Source: Enterococcus rivorum
Lineage (GTDB): Bacteria; Bacillota; Bacilli; Lactobacillales; Enterococcaceae
Direction: 5' to 3'
DNA length: 64,000 nt
Assembly (NCBI RefSeq): GCF_001742285.1
Contig: NZ_MIEK01000056.1
Span: forward strand, 1-64,000
Made by a program: the position numbers and the translations under genes. Positions within the stretch are counted from its first letter, which is position 1. Each line of letters starts with the position of its first letter. Shown piece by piece: positions 57,014 through 64,000 of this stretch. The notes beneath the pieces are model-generated. The model saw nothing but the letters and a program-made list of their open reading frames with translations, searched no databases and was not told the origin of the DNA.

Positions 57014-59590
57014 TTATTTTTTCTTTTTTTGATAGAAAGTATCTTCCATTGGTAAGGTTGGTCTCAATTTCCCATCGAGTGCATAATAGGCACCTGCCAA
57101 TGCTGGTGCAGTTGGAATTGTTGCTAATTCACCAACCCCTTTAATTCCATAAGCAAGTCCATCATGAATTTCTTTTGCTTGTACCAAAATTGTTTCAATT
57201 GGCGGTACTTGTGTAGCATTCAATAAACCTAATGTCGCATATTTTGCTTTTACATAACTCTGATCCATTGCGAATTTTTCAGTTAAAGCGTAACCCATTC
57301 CCATAACAATTCCACCTTCGATTTGTCCTTCGGCAGATTTTGGATTAACGACTTGCCCCATATCATAGGCAGCCACAAATTTTTCAACTTTTCCTTTTTC
57401 ATCTAGGATTGCTACTTCAGCAGCATAACCATAACCAGCATGACTGACTGGATTTGTTTTATCATTGATTAGTGGATCTGTTACAGCAGAGTATTCACCA
57501 TAAAATTCCTGTCCTTCCAAGTCATTTAAGGCTCTTCCCATATCTAATTCATAACGCAACTGCACAGCAGCCCGTCTTATTGCTTCCCCTGTAAAGAGTG
57601 ATTGTCTTGAAGCAGTTGTCGTTCCAGAGTTTGGTGTCCGGCGAGTATCTGGTGCTTCAGCAATAATCATTTCTGGTGGTAGATTTAACGTTTCGCAAGC
57701 AACTTGTATCGCTACAGTTGCCATTCCTTGTCCAATACAAGCCGCACTTGTGCGAACATGAATTTTTCCATTTTCAACAGAAACAATACAACGTCCAACG
57801 TCTGGCAATCCTACACCGATCCCACTATTCTTAAAGAAACAAGAAATCCCAGCAACTTCGGCATGATCATATGCATCTTTAACTGCCAACAAAGTCTCTT
57901 TTAATGCTGCGTTTTTAGACACTAATTGACCATTCGGAAGAGAATCTCCATGTTCAACTGCATTTTTATAACGAATCTCCCAAGGTGTAATACCAACTTT
58001 TTTCGCTAACATATTAATATTACTTTCAATTGCAAAAGCTGTCTGACATACACCAAAACCACGGAACGCACCAGCTGGAGGATTATTTGTATAGACCGCA
58101 AACCCTTCTACATCAATATCTTGATATTTGTAAGGTCCTGCCGCATGAGTACACGCTCGTTGAAGAACGGGTCCCCCCAATGAAGCATAAGCACCTGTAT
58201 CTGAATAAATAACAGCTTTCATTGCAGTTAGGTTTCCTTCTTCGTCACAACCAGTTGTAAAGTCCATTTCCATCCCATGTCTCTTAGGATGAACCATCAA
58301 GCTTTCTTGACGAGTTAGTAACACTTTGACTGGTTTCTTCAAGCACCAAGCCGCTAAAGAGGCATGATGTTGAACACTCATATCTTCTTTTCCACCAAAA
58401 CCGCCACCGACAAGTTTTGATTGCACATGAATTTGATCTTTTTCAACCCCAAGCATTCGTGCCACTTCTCTTTGTTCATCATAAATACTTTGGCCAGCAC
58501 TATATAACAAAATCCCATCTTCACCTTCTGGCATAGCAATCGCACATTCTGGTTCCATGAAAGCGTGCTCATTTATAGGTACAGAATAGTGTTGGGTTAC
58601 TACATATTTAGATGCTGCCAACTTTTCATCGGCATTTCCTCTAACTAGATGTTCGTGAGAAAGAATATTTCCTTTTTCATGAATCAAAGGAGCTCCTTCT
58701 GCTAAAGCCTCTTCAATGGTTGTTAAAGGAGTTAGTTCTTCATACTCTACTTTCACTAGTTCTTTAATTTCGTTTAAAGATTCTTTATTTTTTGAAACAA
58801 CTAAAGCCACTGAGTCCCCAACGTAGCGAGTGATATCTCCTACACGAATCATGACATCCCAATCTGAAATAAATTCCAGGTGTCCAATTTTATTGTTTCC
58901 AGGAACATCATCTGCTGTTAATACCGCTTCACAATCAGGGTGTTTAAGGGCTTCTGACACATCAATTGACAAAACCTTAGCTCGAGGATATTCCGTCCGT
59001 AAAGCAGAAGCATGAAGCATTCCTTCAACTGTTACATCATCAACATAAATCCCTGTGCCTAGCGTTTTTTCTACTGCATCAACCCGTTTAAAATCTACTC
59101 CTAGTTTACCAGTCGATTCCTCTTCTGGTATGCTCAATTCCTCACGAAAGATTTTAGCAGCTAACAAAATAGCTTCAACAATTTTGGCATAACCAGTACA
59201 ACGACAAATATTCCCTCTAATCGCCTTACGAGCGTCTTCCTCACTTGGATCTGGTTTCTTATTAATTAATCCTTGTGCAGAAATAACAATTCCTGGAATA
59301 CAGTAACCACATTGCACCGCACCTGTTTGGGCAAACGCATAAGCATAAACATCTTTTTGATGCTGACTAAGCCCTTCTACTGTGACAACTTCTTTTCCTT
59401 CCAACTTTTCCAAAAAGAACAAACAAGCTTTGGAAACCCTTCCATTTATTAAGACAGAACAAGCGCCGCATGAGCCTTGATTACAACCATCTTTGGTTCC
59501 CGTCAAGCCCAAATCTTCGCGAAGAAAGTCCATCAATTTTTTGTTTGTTTCACAGGTTTCCGTCTTACCATTTACTACTAGTGAATACAT
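57014..59590 (-). CDS. xdh: Selenium-dependent molybdenum hydroxylase (xanthine dehydrogenase family)
   Basis: 858 aa. Residues 1-75 form a plant-type [2Fe-2S] domain (Cys36, 41, 44, 56). The second [2Fe-2S] domain has Cys94, 97, 129 and 131. The rest is the molybdopterin-binding part, with GGGFGGKEDMSVQHH, AFRGFGVCQTAF, GTTTASRQSLFTGEA and the active-site glutamate in KGVGELATIPTAPAL. There is no FAD domain, so it must give electrons to another protein. The company of selD, yqeB and yqeC identifies it as the E. faecalis-type enzyme with labile selenium. Its substrate may be a purine but cannot be read from the sequence. Confidence 0.93.
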   Translation of the reverse strand: MYSLVVNGKTETCETNKKLMDFLREDLGLTGTKDGCNQGSCGACSVLINGRVSKACLFFLEKLEGKEVVTVEGLSQHQKDVYAYAFAQTGAVQCGYCIPGIVISAQGLINKKPDPSEEDARKAIRGNICRCTGYAKIVEAILLAAKIFREELSIPEEESTGKLGVDFKRVDAVEKTLGTGIYVDDVTVEGMLHASALRTEYPRAKVLSIDVSEALKHPDCEAVLTADDVPGNNKIGHLEFISDWDVMIRVGDITRYVGDSVALVVSKNKESLNEIKELVKVEYEELTPLTTIEEALAEGAPLIHEKGNILSHEHLVRGNADEKLAASKYVVTQHYSVPINEHAFMEPECAIAMPEGEDGILLYSAGQSIYDEQREVARMLGVEKDQIHVQSKLVGGGFGGKEDMSVQHHASLAAWCLKKPVKVLLTRQESLMVHPKRHGMEMDFTTGCDEEGNLTAMKAVIYSDTGAYASLGGPVLQRACTHAAGPYKYQDIDVEGFAVYTNNPPAGAFRGFGVCQTAFAIESNINMLAKKVGITPWEIRYKNAVEHGDSLPNGQLVSKNAALKETLLAVKDAYDHAEVAGISCFFKNSGIGVGLPDVGRCIVSVENGKIHVRTSAACIGQGMATVAIQVACETLNLPPEMIIAEAPDTRRTPNSGTTTASRQSLFTGEAIRRAAVQLRYELDMGRALNDLEGQEFYGEYSAVTDPLINDKTNPVSHAGYGYAAEVAILDEKGKVEKFVAAYDMGQVVNPKSAEGQIEGGIVMGMGYALTEKFAMDQSYVKAKYATLGLLNATQVPPIETILVQAKEIHDGLAYGIKGVGELATIPTAPALAGAYYALDGKLRPTLPMEDTFYQKKKK

Positions 59591-59625
59591 TTTTACACCT
59601 CAGTTTCTATTATAATGATAGCTTT

Positions 59626-59642
59626 TAATCACTATGATTATA
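59626..59642 (-). promoter_or_regulatory. Promoter of xdh with an overlapping palindrome
   Basis: On the minus strand an extended -10 TGTTATAAT (TATAAT at 59,637-59,642) lies about 50 bp ahead of xdh. It is overlapped by TAATCATAGTGATTA (59,626-59,640), 6-bp inverted arms around TAG. A second TATAAT lies at about 59,610. The overlap suggests a repressor site. Confidence 0.5.
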
Positions 59643-60461
59643 ACACAAAATCTCTATCTAAAATATTTTTTTTAGTAAAAAATATTTTTCTGCGTGTTTT
59701 CTTTGACCTTTATTGACATTAGCTTGGTAACAATGGATAAAACTTAGCTTGATTGCCTTATGTCTTTACAAAAATATCATTTAGCTACGGTTCAAAATCA
59801 AAGAGTAGGTAGCTTGCACACAAGCGAATACGTTTATAAACCAAGCTCACTCCTTTACATAATAAAATCGTTGCATCACAACAATTCCCTAGATCCTTTT
59901 AAAGTTGCTTGTACTTGATGATGTAACTTCTCTGTTGGTCAGACAAAATCCTTAAAATAATGAACCTACTCAAAAAATATTGTATCCTTAAAATAAAGAA
60001 TGCATTCACTAGTATTGCCTAATCAAATGCGACTAACCAACATTTCTTCCTCTAGTGTAAACTGTTTTCAAAAAAAGGGCGCTTCCAACGTAACAAAGAA
60101 ACTACCATCAGTTGATTTCAATAACTGTGATCAGAAGCCAATTTGAATTACTTAGTCATGCCATTTATTTAACCTAAGTTTGAAGCTTGGAAATTCTGAG
60201 ACCTGGCTTTTGGGCTTAGAACGGTTCCACGGTGTTTCACTGGAAATAACTGCTATTAGTGGAGCTTAGTCTCTTTTTTTCAATGGAAGAATCAGAAGAG
60301 TCTATTCTTTTTTACACAACACTGATGGTGTTTATTTTGTCTGTGATTCAGTATCGTGTCTTAATTTCTTCAAGTATTAAGGTCATCGATTCAATAATCG
60401 TCCTTAATGTGCTGATACTTTCTCACTATTTTTATAAAAAAGTAGTTTCTGTATGCATTTT
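59643..60461. other. Long intergenic region without a supported gene
   Basis: About 820 bp between the importer operon and xdh. Frames are short and lack ribosome binding sites. A few inverted pieces are visible, for example TTAAGG-GATT/AATC-CCTTAA near 60,370-60,400, just past the importer operon, but no clear intrinsic terminator. No known riboswitch is recognised. Confidence 0.5.
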
Positions 60462-61571
60462 TTATTTAGCATTTGCTAAAATTTCGGCTATTTGTTTCTC
60501 TGAAGGTTGTACATGATAGAATAAATCATAAAATTCTTTTACAGTTTCATCAATAGTTAACTCATATTGTTCAGGATAAACCAGATTTCCTAGCCATTGA
60601 ATCCCAATTATTCGGTTGACAGATGGAGGAAAGCCCATAAAATTATACGGTGCTGTCGGTACTTTATACACATGTTTTTCTTTTACTGCTGTTAGTTCTT
60701 TCCAAGAGGCATCTGTTTGAATTATTTGATAAACCTTTTCAGAATCGGCCAGGATATAATCTGGTTGCCACTGAATTAATTGTTCCATAGAGACAACAGT
60801 TCCTCCCCCTTGTGAAGTAATATCTACTCCCGTTACAGCATTCTTCACTCCAATTGCATCGATTACTTGGGCATGAAACGAACCTTCTGCGTTTGTGTTT
60901 AACCCTACATTGCCTGACGCATAATAGATTGTTTTTTTCTTTGATTCTGATAACTTAGATTTATTTTCTTCAGCTTGATCAAGCACTTTTTTACAATAAG
61001 CACCTAATTTTTCAGTTTCTTTTGTATTTCCTAATAACTCTCCAAGCTTCTTGTAAGTTTCAGGTAAATTTTCTAAATTTGCTTCAATAAAAATTGTTGG
61101 GATATCAATTTGTGACTGTAGCTTATCCATATCCTCTTTTACAGTTTTCTTTGGCTCTCCGATATCAATAATTACATCTGGCGCAGCTACACTCAATGCT
61201 TCCATATTTAAACTTGCTTTTTTACCATAAAATTGACCAAATTCTGGAAGTTCTTGGTATTTTTTATCAATATATGCTTGTGCTTCTTTCGAAAAAGGAG
61301 TTGCCAACCCAACAAGTAAGTCTGGCGAACTGGTATATAAAACAATTTGTGCAAGTGGACCTGACGGAGCTATTTTGGTAATGTTCTTTGGTACCTCTAC
61401 TTCTCTTCCAACAGAATCAATGAAAATACGCTTTTCTGCTGCTACCTTTTTATTTGTTTTGACGGATGATTCTGAAACCGAACTTTCTGATGGTGTTGTC
61501 TTTGTTCCACCACAGGCAGTTAGAATGAATAGAGAGGCAACGACAACAAGCAAATTTTTTATTATTTTCAT
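60462..61571 (-). CDS. FecB/MolA-like ABC transporter substrate-binding lipoprotein
   Basis: 369 aa. A lipoprotein signal with lipobox LTAC (Cys near residue 20) leads into a Ser/Lys linker and then the periplasmic-binding-protein class III fold (PF01497): DSVGREVEVPKNITKIAPSG, and DVIIDIGEPKK further on. Members bind iron siderophores, B12, haem or, as in Haemophilus MolA, molybdate and tungstate. Proximity to a molybdenum enzyme favours the last, by inference. It overlaps the DUF364 gene by 4 bp. Confidence 0.85.
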   Translation of the reverse strand: MKIIKNLLVVVASLFILTACGGTKTTPSESSVSESSVKTNKKVAAEKRIFIDSVGREVEVPKNITKIAPSGPLAQIVLYTSSPDLLVGLATPFSKEAQAYIDKKYQELPEFGQFYGKKASLNMEALSVAAPDVIIDIGEPKKTVKEDMDKLQSQIDIPTIFIEANLENLPETYKKLGELLGNTKETEKLGAYCKKVLDQAEENKSKLSESKKKTIYYASGNVGLNTNAEGSFHAQVIDAIGVKNAVTGVDITSQGGGTVVSMEQLIQWQPDYILADSEKVYQIIQTDASWKELTAVKEKHVYKVPTAPYNFMGFPPSVNRIIGIQWLGNLVYPEQYELTIDETVKEFYDLFYHVQPSEKQIAEILANAK

Positions 61572-62320
61572 TTCCTATTACTCCTCTTTTTTGTTAATAT
61601 AATAGGCTCTCCGCATTTACTTAATGGTAAATGAATTGGGCTCGTCTTCTTCTGTTCTAAAATTTGTGTCAATGATTGCTGATAAACGGTTCCTGCTAAA
61701 ACATCTACTCCATAATCAAAAAGAACTGGACTCAACGTACAGCTGGCACCTAAAAGAATTGTTTGTGCCTTTTCGGATAGTTCTAATAGTCTTGGCAATG
61801 TTTTATTGACTATTGTTGATCCCGTGATATAAACAATATCCATTTCAGGAAGCAAATATTCACTGGCACTGGCTGGAAAATCACCTTCTTTTGGATTCAA
61901 TTCAAAAATAGTCAGCTTTTTTGCCACGTCTGGATAGCGATCAACATAAGGAAAATGACCAATCATTCCAACTTTCGTATCATCTTTAACCGTCTGTAAC
62001 TCTTCCAAAATATCTCGATGGCCCTGAATCATAAAATCCCTAGTCATTTCTACCTTTTCTTTATAATTAAAATAGCTATTGATTGCTGCCAAACCTAAAC
62101 TAGCTTTTTCAAAATCCCAAGATTTAATCAATCTGGCAACTTCTTGAAGATCAACGCCTAAATAATCTGATACAATCAAATTTTTTTGGCTATCAAACCT
62201 CATTGCCGCACCAACCATATCTTCACAAGCAATCATCGTCCATTTTGGCGTTTGTTGAATCTCTTTTATGATGATACCAGCAGGAATTTTTTCAATTAGT
62301 TCATCATACATTCTCCACAT
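61568..62320 (-). CDS. DUF364/DUF4213 putative heavy-metal chelation protein
   Basis: About 250 aa, soluble. The N-terminal DUF4213 part (to about residue 85) is enolase-N-like; the C-terminal DUF364 part has VGMIGHFPYVDRYP, IVYITGSTIVNKTLPRLL and LLGASCTLSPVLFDYGVD. The family is proposed to chelate metals and is often linked to metal ABC importers. I place the start at 62,320 (MWRMYDEL), 17 bp inside the ATPase 3' end, since AGAGGAG precedes it. A role in molybdenum or tungsten handling is inferred. Confidence 0.83.
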   Translation of the reverse strand: MWRMYDELIEKIPAGIIIKEIQQTPKWTMIACEDMVGAAMRFDSQKNLIVSDYLGVDLQEVARLIKSWDFEKASLGLAAINSYFNYKEKVEMTRDFMIQGHRDILEELQTVKDDTKVGMIGHFPYVDRYPDVAKKLTIFELNPKEGDFPASASEYLLPEMDIVYITGSTIVNKTLPRLLELSEKAQTILLGASCTLSPVLFDYGVDVLAGTVYQQSLTQILEQKKTSPIHLPLSKCGEPIILTKKRSNRK

Positions 62321-63101
62321 AAAGACTCTCCTCTCGCATCTTAGGCACACAGAACTGATGTCCTTGTTCTTGTAAATAATGTACAGCAATTGGCACACCA
62401 TAAAGAGATTCCAATCGATCGCCAGTTAGTATTTCAGAAGGCTTTCCTTGGTGAGTTAATGTTCCTTGCTGTAGAATCATGACATGATCGCCATATTGCA
62501 AGGCATGATTTGGGTCATGTGTTGCTTGAATAATTAGTAAACCTTCTGTAGATAGTTTTTTTATCATTTCTAACACCATCACTTGATTGCCATAGTCCAA
62601 ACTTGCGCAAGGCTCATCCATAATAATCATTTTACTTTGTTGAGCAACTGACCGAGCAATAATAACTAGTTGTTGCTCACCACCGCTAATTTCTGAATAA
62701 TGTTTATTTTTTAAATGCCCAATGTTTAATCGATTCAATGCCTGATCTGCTAATTCTTTTTCTCTTTGTCCGGGCTGCTGGTAATTTTTCAAGCGAGAGG
62801 CAGTTCCCATTAAAACCATATCAAAAACGGTAAAATGAAAAATCCCTTTAGGACTTTGCGGAATATAAGAAACTAGTCCTGCTAGTTCATTTCTTGAATA
62901 GTCCTGTACTTTCACACCATCAATTAGTACCTGACCTGAATCGGGTTGAATAGAACGTAACAAACATTTGAATAAAGTACTTTTCCCCACACCATTTTTC
63001 CCTAGCAAACAAACAGATTGTCCATAATTTAATTCAAAAGAGACTTGTGTCAAAATCGTTTTATTTCGATATGAAAATGCTAAATCTTTTACCCTTAACA
63101 T
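62304..63101 (-). CDS. FecE/MolC-like ABC transporter ATPase
   Basis: 265 aa. Walker A is GKNGVGKSTLF (about 34-44), the signature SGGEQQLVIIARSV and Walker B MIIMDEPCASLDYG. It belongs to the FecE/BtuD/MolC group that serves type II importers. It follows the permease by 10 bp and overlaps the DUF364 gene. Confidence 0.9.
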   Translation of the reverse strand: MLRVKDLAFSYRNKTILTQVSFELNYGQSVCLLGKNGVGKSTLFKCLLRSIQPDSGQVLIDGVKVQDYSRNELAGLVSYIPQSPKGIFHFTVFDMVLMGTASRLKNYQQPGQREKELADQALNRLNIGHLKNKHYSEISGGEQQLVIIARSVAQQSKMIIMDEPCASLDYGNQVMVLEMIKKLSTEGLLIIQATHDPNHALQYGDHVMILQQGTLTHQGKPSEILTGDRLESLYGVPIAVHYLQEQGHQFCVPKMREESLYVENV

Positions 63102-63111
63102 TCTATCCCTC

Positions 63112-64000
63112 CTAATCTGCCTGTTTTGCTTGATTTTCCTTTACAATTAAAAACAGAAAAATCGGTGCGCCTATGAACGAGGTCAGAATCCCTATTGGAA
63201 TTTCACTTGTTGTCAACACTCTGGAAATATCATCCACGAGCAATAAAAATGTTCCCCCTAGAATTGCCGTTACAGGAATTCCAACCCGATGATCGTTACC
63301 AACCAACATTCTGGAAAAATGTGGGACAATCAATCCCACCCAACCGATTAATCCGCTAATAGAAACGGCAGTTGCAGTAATTAATGTCGCTGCTAAAATA
63401 AAAATGATCCTTAATCTTCCTACGTCAACACCTAAACTATTCGCTTCTTCTTCTCCCAATGAGAGAATATTTAAACGCCATCTAAAAAGAATAATTGGAA
63501 GCATTCCTACTAAAATTAATGGAGCTGCAAAATAAACATCTTGGATTTTAATCGACGACAAACTTCCCATCAGCCAATACGTAATCGCCGGTAATGTATT
63601 CGTTGGATCTCCAACCAATTTCAAAAAAGAAACTGCCGAAGAAAAAAGAGACCCCACCATCATACCAATCAAAATCAAGTTTAAGATAGATCCAATACGT
63701 AAGTACCGATTAATAAGTAAAACAAGCCCCACAGCAAGCAAGCCAAAAATAAAGGAGAAAAGAATGACCCGTTCATAATTAAAAGACAAAAACAGTCCTA
63801 AAGCAGCCCCAAAGGCAGCTCCCTGTGAAGCTCCTAAAATATCTTGAGACACCATTGGATTTTGGAAAAGAGCTTGGTAAGTAGATCCTGAAACAGAAAT
63901 TCCCGCTCCAATCACTACCGCCATAATAATTCTAGGAAAACGAATCTTAAATAAAATTGTTTCTACTTGTGTATCTACACTTTGTTTTGTCAAAAAAATT
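63112..64000 (-). CDS. FecCD/MolB-like ABC transporter permease (partial, runs off the window)
   Basis: At least 296 aa are visible; a further 35-45 residues with the first membrane helix should lie beyond the right edge, as the frame stays open to position 64,000. About nine membrane helices remain. Family hallmarks are RFPRIIMAVVIGAGISVSG, QNPMVSQDILGASQGAAFG and ISGLIGWVGLIVPHFSRMLV, which contacts the ATPase. It forms the membrane channel of the importer. Confidence 0.9.
   Translation of the reverse strand, partial: IFLTKQSVDTQVETILFKIRFPRIIMAVVIGAGISVSGSTYQALFQNPMVSQDILGASQGAAFGAALGLFLSFNYERVILFSFIFGLLAVGLVLLINRYLRIGSILNLILIGMMVGSLFSSAVSFLKLVGDPTNTLPAITYWLMGSLSSIKIQDVYFAAPLILVGMLPIILFRWRLNILSLGEEEANSLGVDVGRLRIIFILAATLITATAVSISGLIGWVGLIVPHFSRMLVGNDHRVGIPVTAILGGTFLLLVDDISRVLTTSEIPIGILTSFIGAPIFLFLIVKENQAKQAD

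Noticed and set aside
59760-59921. 53-codon plus-strand frame starting MSLQKYHLATV in the long gap
   Set aside because: No ribosome binding site and no coding-like continuation or recognisable homology.
60259-60516. 85-codon plus-strand hydrophobic frame
   Set aside because: It overlaps the end of the substrate-binding protein gene on the other strand and lacks a ribosome binding site.

Overview
The window looks like chromosome from a low-GC Gram-positive of the order Lactobacillales, most likely an Enterococcus close to E. faecalis. The evidence is gene content and order: tdk, prfA-prmC-tsaC-glyA-upp, a sufCDSUB operon, metNIQ behind a T-box, a pyruvate:flavodoxin oxidoreductase group, and the selenium-dependent molybdenum hydroxylase (SDMH) cluster known from E. 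faecalis. The species cannot be fixed from the sequence alone.

Positions 1-19,497 are accessory DNA. An 18-bp sequence that forms the last codons and stop of sufB (19,480-19,497) is repeated at 7,686-7,703. A decayed tyrosine-integrase 3' end lies about 95 bp to the left of each copy. I read this as two related integrative elements stacked in the 3' end of sufB. Element A (window start to 7,703) carries an LXG-type polymorphic nuclease toxin with two WXG-like partners and a SUKH immunity gene, small secreted or membrane proteins, and several broken genes. Element B (7,704-19,479) carries a complete four-gene Wadjet (JetABCD) SMC-type anti-plasmid system, a degraded ISL3-family insertion sequence and an unrecognised membrane protein. 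Most other island genes are broken, while the Jet genes are intact and tightly overlapped.

Positions 19,482-43,055 are core genome: sufB-U-S-D-C with a Fur-like box over the promoter, a peptidase E homologue, a lipoprotein fumarate reductase, the metNIQ methionine importer with its T-box leader, rodA with an ArsC-like and a GcvH-like gene, uspA, a membrane-anchored glycerophosphodiesterase, a tRNA-Thr, upp, glyA, tsaC, prmC, prfA and tdk. A KtrB-type potassium transporter follows on the other strand.

Positions 44,911-64,000 form an anaerobic redox block, all on the minus strand: flavodoxin, NfnA and NfnB, pyruvate:flavodoxin oxidoreductase, then xdh (SDMH) with mocA, a cysteine desulfurase, selD, yedF, a DUF3343 gene, yqeC and yqeB. 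Last comes a FecBCD/MolBCA-like ABC importer with a DUF364 protein, which runs off the right edge. The likely theme is molybdenum uptake, selenium activation and cofactor maturation for one hydroxylase, beside a flavodoxin-based electron route from pyruvate to NADPH.

Three intergenic regions (20,895-21,020, 33,523-33,645 and 44,749-44,870) hold diverged copies of one ~120-bp imperfectly palindromic repeat. Two of the copies run directly into a strong intrinsic terminator. This repeat and the sufB-targeted stacked islands are the least ordinary things in the window.
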